Assembly (NCBI RefSeq): GCF_000224145.3 | Contig: NC_020176.2 | Span: 124,693-188,692 of the forward strand | Source of the DNA: Ciona intestinalis | Lineage: Eukaryota; Chordata; Ascidiacea; Phlebobranchia; Cionidae | DNA length: 64,000 nt | Reading direction: 5' to 3' | Shown here: positions 25,773-38,738 of the stretch, one piece after another | Layout of the letters: every line of letters begins with the position of its first letter | Position numbering within the stretch: the stretch's first letter is position 1 | The notes under the pieces: model-generated | What the model was told of the DNA's origin: nothing | The model's input: only the letters and a program-made list of their open reading frames with translations | The model's database searches: none | Translations under genes and position numbers: made by a program

Positions 25773-26735
25773 ATGGCAGGCAAACTATTATGTTTTGTTT
25801 TGTTTGGTTTGTTTCATCTCGTTTTGTCGAGTCAAAATATATTTGATGAAGATTTTGAGCCAAGTCTAACTGAAGATATTTACTCTATGAGTATATATCC
25901 AGGTAATTGTGACGTTATTGTCTTCTTTGTGACGTATGCATAACATGATTTTGGACGGTTCTAGTATTTATTGTGACGTCAGTGTAGTAACTTCATCTAC
26001 AACCATGTTTTGTGGAATATTTTGTTGTTCATTGTTACGTCAGTGCAGTATTTTATCGATATTCTAGTACTCACTGTTACTGTGGCGTCATAATAGTAAT
26101 GTACACGTCATATATCATATAATTCGGAGATAATTTTTGTGAATAACGAAATGAATTTAATATTTAGAATCTCCCTTCGAGAAACTGCTGCGTGACGTCA
26201 AAGGTAATTTAATTTGAAGGGTAATGCGTCACAATCAGAATTAATGTCGTTTGTTTAATCACAGAAAAAGTTGACACGCATAATGAAAGGGTTCAAGAGT
26301 TAAAAGGTAAAAGTCGTGACTTGTGTGTCTGTTTATTGGTGTCGTGTGCGTTGTAGTCAATGTTAAAATGAGTGTATATTAACATTGGTTGTAGGCTATA
26401 CTGCACATTCATTCATACAGTCATTCATTCGTTCATCATTCATACTGCAAGTTTAATGTTGTTAACAAACTCCTCGGTTTCAAATCTATAAACAGGGAAA
26501 TTGAGGAAGGGGTCTAGTGTTAAGAATTAGAGAGACTATATAAGGGTTAGGGTTTCTTTAGAGTTTAGACGTTGTTAGTTTGGGTTGCTCTTTGAATTGG
26601 TAAAACCAATGTATATATAACTTCGTGTAGTTATATATACATTGCTAAAACTTTTATGTTGTAGATATTGTGGATTGACTAAATATAATTGACTCTTTTG
26701 TTGCAGACATGAAAAAAATTCAAACCCCGCATTAG
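25773..26735 (+). CDS. Small secreted peptide, unknown
   Basis: Four exons, all phase 1: 25773-25902, 26168-26203, 26265-26306, 26707-26735; 78 residues with a TAG stop at 26733-26735 and AATAAA near 26822. The first about 20 residues are a clear signal peptide (FVLFGLFHLVLSS). The mature part begins acidic (QNIFDEDFEPSLTEDIY) and ends in a charged helix-prone tail (KLLRDVKEKVDTHNERVQ). No cysteines in the mature part and no family recognised. The third exon ends in phase 1, which would also allow splicing to 27703 in the zinc-finger-kinase gene, giving an alternative longer product; I prefer two genes because the fourth exon ends cleanly near a poly(A) signal. Confidence 0.5.
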
Positions 26736-27702
26736 AAAATTGAAGAGTTATTTGCAATACAAGAAACACTTCAAAGCTTAAAGAATTCGAGAAAAGATTA
26801 TAATAAAAATATCAACAACTTTAATAAACAAAAAAGACGCCCAAAAGCTTATTTGTGTTCTTATGTTACGAGGTGTATGGACTTACCTTTCTTGAATACC
26901 TGTTGTTGGTTGCGACTGTTTTAACATAAACTTCTTTTTTTATTAATAATAACAAAACAATGTAAATATGAGAATATTAAAGGACTGGGTGGTAAACAAG
27001 ATCTGAGTTGACCAGATAATGGCTGATAAGCATATACAGCCGTACATAAAAATACAAACGCTTTGACATAAACTACCAAAAAAACTATTCTCAAGGTTTA
27101 TGTTACGTCGATGTTAGGGAAAGTCCCACGAAGGTAATTATTAATTTACTTAGCGCAATATTTTGGCGGGAAAGTCAAATATATTCAATTTTTTTACGGG
27201 TTCAAATTTGTTGCTTAGGGTTATTAGAACAGCTGGCACTTAAGAAGGTTCTTCCGGTACATAGCAGAATAAGCTGGTGGCAAGTGTTAGAGATTGGTGG
27301 TTAGGGAGTTAGTGGTTATAGGGGTTAGTAGTTAGCAAATAGGGTAGGGGGGATTTTTCCCTAGCATCGAATAGCTTTGTTTTATTCACCGAGATTTTAA
27401 AGGTTATTATGAACCTACATCATGTATTAACTGTTACAGTGAGGTTGTAGAGGTTGTCAAAACTAGACTCAATATTACATGGCATACATGCTAAACTAAG
27501 ATATGGTTAGAAAAAGTTTAAAACAATTTTATCTTGTAAATCCAAAATAAGGCATATTAAACCCTACGTAATTTTCTGATATACAAAGCCCAATTTTTCT
27601 CACAAAATAAAAACTAATTTTATTAGACCAAAATAAAACATAAATTCCGTAAAATTTTGGTCGAAAATTCAAAATTTACTCATTAATTTAGTTGTTTCAC
27701 AG
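26736..27702. other. Intergenic or 5' untranslated DNA
   Basis: AT-rich, no gene or clear repeat apart from the poly(A) signal of the previous gene. It ends at a good acceptor (gtttcacag, to 27702) before the next start codon. Confidence 0.6.
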
Positions 27703-27722
27703 ATCAGCCAACTAAACCAAGC

Positions 27723-30700
27723 ATGGGTCCATCTAAAGGAGATGCAGAGTTTCGCCACCAACGCTCGTGAGAAAGATAACTAACCATCTTAATTATTAAA
27801 TATTATTAAAATATTAAATAAATGGTTTGAATTAATTTAAACCAAATAAATATTTTACAAAAAAAAATGCAAAACATGATTGAATCTTAAAACGTACAAC
27901 TTCTGTGTATAATGCGCGAGATATATAGCACAAAACAACACACTATCTTTGCCATACGAAGCTAAATAAGTTACATTGAATCATTCTTTGTAGGTTTGAA
28001 TACGGGGTTAGAGGTAAAAAGGGAAAAGCTCCAACTTGTAGAGGTTGTCAAACAAGGATAGAAACAGGGAATGGGAGAATTACCATATCGTTCCCAAACA
28101 GTGACAGTGATGCAAACAAAACTCACCCTTACACGAATTATTATCATATACCATGTGTATTCCTGGTAAGAAAACATTATTAGTCATTTCTGTTTATTTG
28201 CATACTTTATTTATAGAAGTTAATGTGTTCCTTTATCTTTAGAAAAATAGATTTGTTGTTTTCCTACAGCATGTTTATTTAGACTAATGCTAGTTATACA
28301 TAAATAAATTGGTATTTGTTTTAGAAATTACACAGAGAAACCGAAAGGAACGATAATTACAGATACATAAATTCGATAAGGGATATACGGAATTGCGATT
28401 CGCCAAATGAGTCTGACTGTGGCCTTATAAACGAGCTTATTATGGGTTTGTATCATAGTTGGCATTTGTATGTGTAACAATATTTGTTTGTTCATTTTAT
28501 GCAGATGTTGATGGAAAAGGAAAACTGAAAGAATCGGTAGGTTACGAGTAAAATTTGTAAGTTTAAAATATGGATAAATGTGTTGTGTGGTATAACTTTC
28601 ATTTAAACAAGAGTTTGTTTGTGAAGTAAATAAATCTATATCTAGTATATCTACTGTAAACTTCACAGAACACATAGCAGTATGTGTAAAGTTTATTTTA
28701 CCTGGTAGCAACACTAGCATGTTATATCATTTTTACACAAGTTATTTATGGCCATGGCTCCAATATAATAGAACTCACTGTAGTAAAATTAATATGTGAT
28801 CTATTGTGTTCCAAATAGTAAACAATAAAAACACGGTTAATGATTTAGCGTAAATGGAAACAATGGAGAGAGCAAAAGAAAAGTTCAAGTCAAGGTTTGC
28901 TGATATAATACTGAGTTACTAACATCTTTGTCAATCAGAAACTGTTGCAAATGTTTAAGATTTTATTTTGAAATCAACCAATGATACTATATAATATACA
29001 TATATATACGGTCAATAATTTTAATTCTTTCACAAGTAATTGCTGTAATTTCTCTTTTGTTCACCAAACTGTTTTAAATTCTCTAATTTTAAAGTTTACT
29101 TTTTGATGTAAAGTGAATAAATGGCATTTATTTATCCTCTCATTGATAGTCGTTATAAAACGGATGTTCTGTTTCAAACACCTCGTGCCGCCTTACGAGT
29201 TCCATGTATGTTACTTATTTATCCTCGCATGGTGGGACAAAAATAGTTGTTATTATACGAGTGTTCTGTTCGATACACTTCAGGTCATTAGAAATACGAG
29301 CACATGTTTGATCATAAGTGTGTGCTGGTGTGCAAATATCAGCACATATGACATATGTGCTACAACTAAGTCACTAAAAAGTAAACACTCATGCAGTCAT
29401 GCACCACCTACCTTATTTCCATTAACATAAACTGGTATCCAATATGATCTACATTTGGTAATTGCTACTTTTAATTCACATAATAGCTTACCCTGATCTT
29501 AATCTGTAGCATCAGCGTCAAACAATGGAGACAAAAAAGGAAGCAGAAAACGAAGCAATTCAAAAATAAGCAATGAAATAGCTTCAAAAACATCATCAAT
29601 GAATTCTAAAATAAGAAAAGTACTTGTATAATTTGTCTTGTCTAAAACTTTTTGCATTGTAGTGGAAAAACATGACCCCATTTTAAATATCAATATTCCA
29701 CTGTTGTCTAAAATTTCAAATCAATGTAGTGGTTGGCCCTCTTACCAGTTGTATATAAAGTGTAAACAAGCTTCTTTTCTAAGGCTTGTTTCCAGTTGCA
29801 GATCAAACCAGAGGTTCAAAATGAAGACCCGCTGGAGAAAGAAAAATTCCCTCCTACAGAGGTGATTGCTCAATGAGTGTTTCACTGTTTACATGAAACC
29901 AGTTTGCAATGTTTTGTTTTCCAATAAGATTCTAAATTTTGAGTATGTGTGTGTGACTAAAACTCATGTATTTTAAAGTAAGTTTGGCCCTTTTTTGTCA
30001 TATGAATTTACATTTTAGATACGGGAGTATAAAGCAGATGAACTTGAAACTGTTCGTGGCATCCTTGGAAGTGGTGGATTTGCAACAGTACGTCTTGTGT
30101 TTCACAAGTCGTTTGGAATGTATGCGATCAAGTGTATGAAGTCTTCCAAGAAGGAATGGGAAAAGTAAGTGAATATCATGTGTTATAAATTTTGGTAATT
30201 GCAGTCTCACAATCAACAAATCAAACTGGGGGCATTTAATGTTAGTGATACAACCAGTGTGACAATTTTCATTGTTTTTTTTAGCATGGAAAGGGAAATT
30301 AAGTTGCTTGAGGTTGGAAGACACGACAACGTGTTATGCTTGAGGGGTTATACAGTATGGACGAGGTCTTGTGGGATTATCATTGACTACATGCAAGGTG
30401 GTGATCTTAAAAGTCTTCTTGAAATGGAGAACATTCAAAACATCAAGCCTTCTCTTAAACTGAGGTTCATGTCGCATGCTGCAAGTGGAATAAGATTTTT
30501 GCATAATGCACAAGAGAGAAAGAGGATTGTTCATCATGACCTGAAGCCAGAAAACTTCCTTTTGGATCAAAATCTTAAACTAGTGATCAGTGATTTTGGT
30601 GGTTCGGTGTTGGGGACAAAGACAATTGGTATGGCTGGCAGAACAAGAGGAAAAGAAAATCTGCACCACACGCCTATATATACGGCACCAGAATTGTTTG

Positions 30701-31161
30701 ATACCTTTCTTAAAACAAAATCCAACTCAAGTTCTGATGTTTACAGTTTTGCAATTTGCATTCATGCTACACTAACACGCACTATGCCTGAACTTGGAAA
30801 GTTAACGGCAAAGGAATTCCAAGAAAAAGTGAAGCAAGGGGATCGACCGCATCTTGGAGATATTGGCGCTTTGAAGCAAAATCTTGAGGAAGATAAAGTT
30901 GAATGGGAGAATGTTCAATGTCTCGAGAAAATTATGATAGAGTGTTGGGATAAGGAACCAAGTGCGAGGCCGAACATGGTTGACGTGGATGACCGCTTGA
31001 TGAAACAGCTTGACTTTAATAAAGACGTCCAAGAGCACGCTAATGAAGTTTACAGGATGATGGCGCTCAATTCTCAGTCACAGTCTACCCAGGAACAGCG
31101 TTACCCCCTAACAGATTTTCGCTTTCCATTTAAAGATCCTGAAAAAAAGAAGAAGAAATAA
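27723..31161 (+). CDS. PARP-type zinc finger plus protein kinase fusion
   Basis: Nine exons in continuous phase: 27723-27766, 27994-28165, 28325-28445, 28505-28536, 28849-28888, 29510-29619, 29802-29861, 30019-30164, 30285-31161; 533 residues. Residues about 16-73 resemble the PARP CCHC zinc finger (EYGVRGKKGKAP, CRGCQTRI, then HIPC), a DNA-break or nucleic-acid binding fold in known families. A basic, serine-rich linker follows. From about 195 there is a full kinase domain: glycine loop GSGGFATV, lysine in YAIKCM, catalytic loop HHDLKPENFLL, DFG, YTAPELF, SDVYSFAI and ECWDKEPSARP, which suggests the TKL/RIPK side of the kinome. HHD replaces HRD; the catalytic Asp is kept. ATG at 27723 has A at -3 and G at +4. 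The weak link is the 40-base exon 5: without it the zinc-finger part would stop shortly after 28536. AATAAA overlaps the stop codon. Confidence 0.72.
29120..29290 (-). repeat. SINE tail units
   Basis: Two degraded tail units (acggatgttctgtttcaaac, atttatcctcgcatggtggg) in the kinase-gene intron between its exons 5 and 6. Confidence 0.7.
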
Positions 31162-32426
31162 AAATAGTTTTTATTTTGTGATGACAAAATAGTTATTTTT
31201 ATGGTTAATTTGTTGTGTAAAAGTGTATAAGTGAGGCAATGCTGTAATTTATAATACTCGATTTATAATCAGTTATAATCTTGCAGTATCATTTGTAAGT
31301 ATCTGCTTATTTTAATCAACAGTGAACTTTTAAATCATCTTTAATTAAATTGCTGTAGAGTTGTCATGTACCTTCAAACGTTTTTGCTTTTAATAATTCC
31401 TATATGTTCCTATTTTGCTTTATATATGCACCTAACTCTTCACTGCTGAGTGTAATTCTAGTTTGAAATAAATCCTTTGTCGCGACAGTCTACGTCACAT
31501 GTAACGTTTATGACGTGTGTATACATTGTGTGTTGTAACTGAGAGTAAAAATACGAAATATTGTTGATGTTTATTCTAGACAGATTTATAAGGTTTGCTG
31601 TAAAAGTTTGCACTTAGTTGATTATTACGTAACATTAGGATCTGGAATTAACCGAACAATGATCTTATATGACAGACAATAGATTATATATTTAATGAAA
31701 CAGACATGATTTTTCAACTAGTACTTCTTTGCTTTTCTGAATGAAGTATTAACTATTATATGATTAGACTAAGAATGGCATTACAAACAGTCGCCGTGTG
31801 CGGCCCTATATATATTACATATATATAACGTATCATAAACAACAATTACCGTAATAAACTTGAATTTAACGCTCTTGGTTCAACTTTTGCATGTATACCT
31901 TACGCTTACGCGCTTACGGCTTACATTATAATATAGCCTATAGGCATCTACATGACTTTTTTTTAAATATGGAACGCTTCACGATTTTGCATGTCATCCT
32001 TATGTTCAGGTGTAGGTCTTTGGTATCTATGTTCATGGCCTTTACTTTGCAACTGCTAAAGCTGTTGTTCAATGAGGCGTAACCTCACCCCTCACCCACC
32101 GTGAGGCCCCAACGGTGGCTGTGTTGTAACATGAGACATTACGGCGCTGGCAAGATAGTTCATGCTTGTCCATGCGTGCATTCTGAGGGTCGCTGCCATT
32201 ATTTTGCAACAACAAGCATAGTTGGCTTTGTTGAACGAATGTAACTTGTTTATCTTCGCATAGCGGGGCAACGACGGTCGTTATAACACGGGTGTTCTAT
32301 TTTATACACCTCGTACTTGTTATGAGCTAACACGTATGCAACTACATGTATGACATTGTACCTATATTATAACGTAGATATTGTTACTGTTACGTAATTA
32401 AGGTTACAGTTCTAGAGAGAATAACA
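31162..32426. other. Intergenic, kinase to ABCG A
   Basis: 3' flank of the kinase gene with a further AATAAA near 31468, AT-rich sequence, then SINE tail at about 32215-32345 (gcatagcggggcaacgacgg, cacgggtgttctattttata). No gene seen. An acceptor-like tctag ends at 32415, 11 bases before the ABCG start codon. Confidence 0.7.
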
Positions 32427-35400
32427 ATGACAGATAACATATCATTTGAACAGGAAACGCGGACAAAGGTGAGTTGTTTCTAGAATATTTATTTCCGGTC
32501 GCGTTTTTTTGTTACGTCACAATCATATCGCGTTGGTTGGGTTATGACGTCACTACGTTTAGCCGCGAAATTCGTGTTGTTAAATGAAATTAAAAGCCTT
32601 TTATTGTTTAAAAGACAAGCGGCCAGTGGTATATACGTAGAACGTGTGGGTAATTAGATTAGTACAACGCAATTATATGGACCGTTTTAACCTACTATAT
32701 AAGTTTATAAGCATCCGGCAACGGGATGTATTGAGACAATTCCGCCACAATTGCAAATGTTACTTAAAAAACTGTCTATTCAGATTCGACAGACTAATTC
32801 TGGAACAGAACAAGCCAAGATTTCAATTGAATTTAACAATGGTGATTATTACGAAGGGGAATACCCGAGCTGTACTTTCTATTAAATGTGTGGCGTTATT
32901 TTTGCTTGTTACGTCACAGGTGAAAGCGCGTGTATCGCGAAACAGCCTCCTAAGGTTCGGTTAAGATGGAACAAGATCAACGTCAGTGCACAAGAGGTGA
33001 AAAACTGCAGGGGAAAGGTGGTGAAGAGTGAAACCAAGATTTTGAAAGATGGTGAGTGTTTGTGGTTGTTTGGGTGTAGCTGGACTCCCAACGCTGTTCA
33101 ACATGGCTGTTTTCCAGCATCCTTGTTGTTGTAATTTTACAGTGAGCATGGGGTGTATGATACTTGATACATCATGTGTGTCTGGTGTATAAGAAGACAC
33201 TCATATTATAACTCGACATGTGAGCATGAGGTGTATAAATACACCACATGTGTCTGGTGTATAAGAACTTAAAGAAGATACCCATGTTATAACTGGACAG
33301 TGAGCATAAGGTGTACTACACTTTATAAACTATGTTATAATGGATGACTTCCTTGTTACAGTGAGTGGATATGCTGAACCAGGCAGGTTACTTGCCATCA
33401 TAGGATCTAGTGGAGCTGGTAAATCAACTTTACTCAATATGTTGACTTGGAGAAATAAAAGTCAACTTTATATGACTGGGGATGTAGGTATCTGTTTGTG
33501 GGGTTGTTACAACTTGGTGGGTAATTTGTTTGGTTTAGATTCTTGTAAATGGTGTTTCTATGGGAGCGGATATATCAAGTATATCAGCGTATGTGGAGCA
33601 AGATGATTTGTTTATGGGGGAGCTGACAGTGAAGGAACATCTCATGTTCGCTGTGAGTAATATATCCATATATGGAGTTATGTAATAAGCTTTGTAAATA
33701 ACAGTACAACAACCACTATTTTTTAATAATTTAATTGCAACATTTATTTTAATGTAGAACCACCCAGTCATATATGCTTTGCACAAATAACATTTGTTGC
33801 AATTAACACACAATTAATACAACATAAACAACACTGTTTATTCTCAATCACTATGTTCTCCTTAATTTACTATGACATAACAATCCCAATTCAAACCCAT
33901 TGTTTACAGGCCAGGTTAAGAATGGATGCTTCCATCTCTGACAAAAATAAGAGCGCTCGTGTGCAAGAAGTTATCCACCAGATGTGTTTGAATCGATGTG
34001 AAAATACAATGATTGGAAAACCAGGGATTACTAAGACGATATCAGGAGGGGAGATGAAAAGATTAAGCCTCGCTTCTGAGGTTAGGTGGCTGTGTATGGT
34101 TTGAATGAATGTAACTTATTTATCCTCGCATGGCAGAGCAATGACAGTCATTATAACATGGGTGTTCTGTATCATACACCTCGTGCCCGCTTACAAGTTA
34201 CAACGTATAAAGCTTATTTATCCTCAAATGGTGGGGCAACGACAGTCATTATAACACAAGTGTTCTGTTTCATATACCTCGTGCCAGCTTACAAGTTATC
34301 ATGTATGTTATTTTGTTGGTGAATATATTTTTAGATTTATTTTTAATTTTTTGTAATGTTTGACTGAGAATTTGGACAACACATTAGTAAACTTGATTTA
34401 GGATTAAATCTCACTTTACGAGATGTTCAGTAAAACTTAAATTGTTGCTATTAGTTGTTGACCAATCCTTCGATCATGTTTTTTGATGAACCAACTTCGG
34501 GACTCGATTCTTACTTGGCGAGGATGATCGTTGATTCAATGAAGACGGTGGCCAAGTCAGGTGAGTTTCATCTACTTCTTTATCATCCTTTACATCCGGA
34601 CACACAGGATGCACCGTTATATGCACCATCCATCAACCAAGTTCAGAAGTCTTCGAAATGTTCGATGATTTGATGATTCTTGCAATGGGACGAGTGGTTT
34701 ACCATGGAGAGATACCTGGCGCGTTGCAACATTATGCTGAGTATGTTAGATAAGGTTTAATGATATCATCATTGTTATTATGACATCATTATCAGCAATG
34801 GGTTCCCATGTCCGAGGAATTATAATCCCGCTGATCATTTCATCATGGAGATCGCCATTGTTCCTGGGGAGGAAGAACAATCAAAGTGAGTACGGCATTG
34901 TGATGTCATAACAAATATGTATAATATCACAACCAATTTTATTATTACAAAGTTTTAATTCAAGCGTAAAAAGACACCAACACCACCTTGATGTCAGCTA
35001 ATGTTAACTGCATAATTATTAAACAGTGCTTAAGCCAACAGGCCTTAAACTACAGATCTCATGGCATGTATCATTGTACAATCTCATACATATAGAATGA
35101 ACAAAGAAGATTTGAATTGTGATAATCTTGCGAAGCTTAACTAACTTTAATTTGATTGTAAACACAGAACTCGTATTAGAAAGCTCACGGAAAGTTACGA
35201 AGTTTCCTCAGTTAAGATGAGAGTGGATGGGATGTTTGAGGAGGAGAAGATAAGAGGAGGAGGAGAAATGGTGAGAGTGGAAGGGGGGGGGGAGGTGATC
35301 ATAAGGCTTTGTGTGCTAACCTTAACTTTAATATGTATATGTTGTTGCCATGGAGTCTATTGTAATTCCGAAAGAAATATTCTGGCAATTGTACTTTGGA

Positions 35401-38400
35401 AATCATAAAGAAACAGTTACCAGAATTATAGTAAAAAATTTTTTTAATGAATAGAAATTCCATAAAACTTTATTAGCTTTGTTATAACTGTGATTCTGCT
35501 AGAAGCCTTTTGTATGCTAAACTGCACTTTTGAAAACATTTTCAATTTTAAGATCTCTTTTTAAATAAACAACACAAAAACAACAGAAAATAATTACATA
35601 CATTGAAAAAAAGTATTAAATCAAATGATAAGGCAGTTTTTACTAACTTTGATTGCTCCCTCACCCTAACTTGCATGCCATATTGCCACCACTATATTAT
35701 GTTGTTCCAGATGATACAAAAGTCCAAAGTGAAACAGAATCACTACAACACGGGGTATTTGACTCAGTTCCATGCGTGTCTGGTGCGCGCTGCCAAGCTA
35801 ACACGACGTAACCCAGCGTTGAAAATAAAGATGTTTGAAAACTTGGTAAGTTCGAATGAAAACTTTCTGTTTAACTAATTTGTTCTGCAGTGAGTTTTTT
35901 AATTGTTAAAGATGTTATTATATTATGTTATCATATTTATGACTCTGAAAGAGTTTTTTAATTGTTAAAATCATGATACAAAAATATTAGATATTAGGTG
36001 CTAAAGGTATCCATCTTACCCCAACCTTACTATAGTATATGCCATGTATGGCTAAATGTACCATCCTACCCCACTATACTGTACATTACAATGTATTTTT
36101 TTTTGTTTTTAAAATAATGGATCTTCACTTATTATATTTTATTGTTTATCTATCCACAGTTCATTGGAATAGTGTTTGGGTTAATCTACCTTCGTACTTT
36201 CCGCGCACCTTATCTTTCCACTGAGGTGGGAGATATCAATGGGTGTTTGTTCCTGGTTGTTCTTAACACAAGTCTTGGAGCCACCTTTGGTATTTTAAAT
36301 GTAAGTAGCGTGTGTGTTGTATCCATGGTGGGGTAATCTATATGGCTCTATTGTGGGGCATGCAATGGGACCTGGGATTTAGTCCAAAGTTGATCTATTA
36401 TCCCAACATTGTATATGTACATTCTATATGGGTGAGGACGGTGTGGTTTGCGTTGGGACGTGGGGTTTAGACCAGAGTTGGCCCATTACCCCAACATTGT
36501 ATATGCACATTCTATTCTATATGGGTGAGGTCCTACAGTGAGGCACGCTATGGAAACTGGGATTCAGACCAGAGTTGTCCCATTACCCCAACATTGTATG
36601 TATATGTACATTCTATTCTATATGGGTGAGGTCCTACAGTGAGGCATGCCATGGGACCTGAGATTTAGGTCAGAGTTGGTCCATTATCCCAACATTCTAT
36701 TCTATGTGGGTGAGGGCCTACAGTGTGGCACGCCATGGAAACTGGGATTTAGGCCTGATGCATTATTATCGTTTAATGGTTTGTGTATGTTGGCTATTCT
36801 CATAATTAAATCAAATGAAGTTGGTTCTGCATAATATAGGTCATGCCGACCTGAAAATGAGTCTATATTCAGTTTTAGCAAATACTGTTTTACTGCTAAT
36901 TTCCTTCTTTTTGTTGCTTTAATTAGTTTGATCTTCGCTATTTTAGGGTGGAGTGAGAGAAGATGGGACACCTTTTTGTTCTGTTTTCTTTTCATATTCG
37001 GTAGTAAATAAAGAACATTCAAAGAATTATAAAACTATATTTTCAAGACTCCCATAGACTGCTGTTAATTGTTTAAAACACGATCAGGATATTTAAATAT
37101 AATGTGCTAAAGGTATCCCATCTTTCCCTACCCTACTGTATTCATATAGATAAATCAAACTTAGGTTTTGTAGCATACCGTCCACCAAACATACCCCACA
37201 TTGATCTAAGCTTTATCTTCTAGTCTTTCCCCGGTGAACTTCTGGTGTTTCGTCGTGAACACGCCAACCGAATGTATTCATCCGGTCCTTACTTTGTTGC
37301 AAAGAACTTGGCCGAGATGCCCGTCTATGCGTTCTACCCAATATTCATGTGCGTGACCGTCTATTTCCTTGCTGGATTCTACCCACACGCGGCAAACTTC
37401 TTCTACTTTTATTTATTCGTGGTGTTGGTGATCAGCACGGGTGTTTCGTTCGGGTACATGATATCTTGTTTAACGGCAAACCAGGCTATGGCCTTAATTA
37501 TAGCACCTGCTGTTATAATGCCGCTGTTCTTGTTCTCTGGACTCTTCCTTCGTAGTGGGTGAGTTAAATAAATGAATGTAATTTACTTTATTCTTACGTG
37601 GCCGGAAAATAACTTTCGTTAAACTCGGGCGTTATGTTTGGACAACCAATTATAGTGTCCACTGGCTTAAAACAATTCCCGCTAATGGTCTTCTCAAGGA
37701 CACAAATGCCCGCAGTGGTAGCAGCGAAGAGCATTGAACCTATTACCTCTGGGTTAAAGTGCTATGGCGCTGCACACAAGTTAATAACATAATTTTAACT
37801 CTGTTGTTGATGCTTTTAAGTTTGGAGTAAAATTGGAAGTAGCTTGTCTGCTGAAAACGTTTATTTTATTATTGCATTACCGTTTTCACCCGAAGGGCAA
37901 ACTCATAAGCAAGGGGGAACAGTGTATGTAACAACACGTGTGTTATAACTATTGTCATTGCCCCTCCATGCGAGGATGAATAAGTTACACACATGCTAAG
38001 TCGTAATTAGCGGGAATGAGGTTTATGAAAAGAACACCTGTGTTATAACGACTGTCGTTTTCCAGCCATTCAAGGATAAATAAGTTCAATCATTCGTAAT
38101 ATAGTTTGTTAACATTGAAATAACATACCAATACTTATTTACAGCAACACCCCCGCATTTCTGAGTTGGATAAAATATATTTCCTGGTTTTATTTTTCTT
38201 ATGAGATTGCTCTTTACAACCAATGGAATGCAGTGGATCATTTTGGTTTGTATAAATATTTGAAACAAGTTAATATTTTTTATTTTGCTGCCAGACACAT
38301 GTAATATTGAAATTGACTCTTACAGTTTAATAACTTTAGCATACCAATGTTACCCCAATGATGTCTTGTCGTATGGCTGATGTTTTAAATATATTAACCG

Positions 38401-38738
38401 TTTTATACCGAAAGGCCAGTTTAGTGCATTTCAATATGTTTATACAATTTCCCATTTGTTTTATTGTAAACTTTAACTATTCTTGCAGTGTGTCCTTCTT
38501 CTAATATGACGTCACAAACCCACGCCACGTGTTTCAACAATGGTTACGATGTGATGACGTCATATGACATTGATCCGGTTTGTATTCTACAAATCTACCC
38601 ATTGTTACGTAATAATCACTTTTATTTTAACAGAACGACATATCGTTAAACGTGGGCTGTATGTTCATTCTGTTTATCGGGTTTCGCGTCATCGCGTTCG
38701 TCGCGCTTTATTTTCGAACAAGAATACCAACCCGTTGA
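32427..38738 (+). CDS. ABCG half-transporter, copy A
   Basis: White/ABCG-type half-transporter (ATPase domain first, then six membrane helices; works as a dimer in a membrane). Sixteen exons: 32427-32468, 32784-32841, 32920-33051, 33362-33483, 33539-33652, 33910-34080, 34455-34560, 34608-34740, 34796-34885, 35168-35270, 35711-35845, 36160-36300, 37224-37558, 38145-38245, 38489-38577, 38634-38738; 658 residues. Visible motifs: Walker [11 protein letters not shown]-loop YVEQDD, signature SGGEMKRLS, Walker [14 protein letters not shown]-loop [15 protein letters not shown], then the membrane part with [30 protein letters not shown] and paired cysteines in the last extracellular loop (VCPSSNM, ATCFNNG). 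Intron 7 is only 47 bp. Substrate cannot be told; the family moves sterols, pigments precursors and xenobiotics. Tail-to-tail partner at 39098-46789. Confidence 0.93.
33138..33320 (-). repeat. 71-bp satellite array 4 (short, inverted)
   Basis: About 2.5 units directly upstream of ABCG A exon 4 (gtgagcatgaggtgtataaa, gtgtctggtgtataagaa). It sits at the same relative place as array 5 in the partner gene. Confidence 0.9.
34105..34400 (-). repeat. SINE tails in ABCG A intron 6
   Basis: Two tail units (aacttatttatcctcgcatg, gggtgttctgtatcataca, cgtgcccgcttacaagtta) plus a short degraded body (tttggacaacacattagtaa). Confidence 0.75.
36355..36770 (+). repeat. Tandem repeat, about 85-100 bp units
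   Basis: Four to five direct units with atatgggtgaggtcctacag, gaggcatgccatgggacctg, gatttaggtcagagttggtc and cattaccccaacattgta. Spacing between ggtgagg marks is 93, 100 and 85 bp. Single copies of the same repeat occur at about 20475-20600, 43300-43500, 51070-51130, 55215-55320 and 59870-59935. In ABCG A intron 12. Confidence 0.85.
36943..37140. mobile_element. MITE copy
   Basis: Left end tagggtggagtgagagaaga, right end cccatctttccctaccctac; core ttgtttaaaacacgatcagg. A second partial end pair lies at 36005-36075. Confidence 0.8.
37575..37790 (-). repeat. tRNA-SINE, partial
   Basis: Minus-oriented copy in ABCG A intron 13: tail, body (acaaccaattatagtgtcca), and head side (gtggtagcagcgaagagcat, acctattacctctgggttaa). 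Confidence 0.75.
37880..38095 (+). repeat. SINE tail, two units
   Basis: Plus-oriented tail units (gtgtatgtaacaacacgtgt, cctccatgcgaggatgaata) in ABCG A intron 13. Confidence 0.7.

Noticed and set aside
29638-29760. Extra coding exon in the kinase gene after a tgtag acceptor near 29661
   Set aside because: It does not keep phase with the exons on either side, whereas direct joining of 29619 to 29802 does.
33340-33606. Start codon for the ABCG ATPase at [11 protein letters not shown]
   Set aside because: The exon begins at 33362 after an acceptor; upstream exons join in phase (KILKD then VSGYAEPG), so the ATG is intronic. The same holds at 44238 in copy B.
34455-34673. Apparent frame break in ABCG after VAKSG (also 42432-42650 in the partner)
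   Set aside because: A 47-bp GT-AG intron restores the frame and yields the expected [13 protein letters not shown] in both genes.
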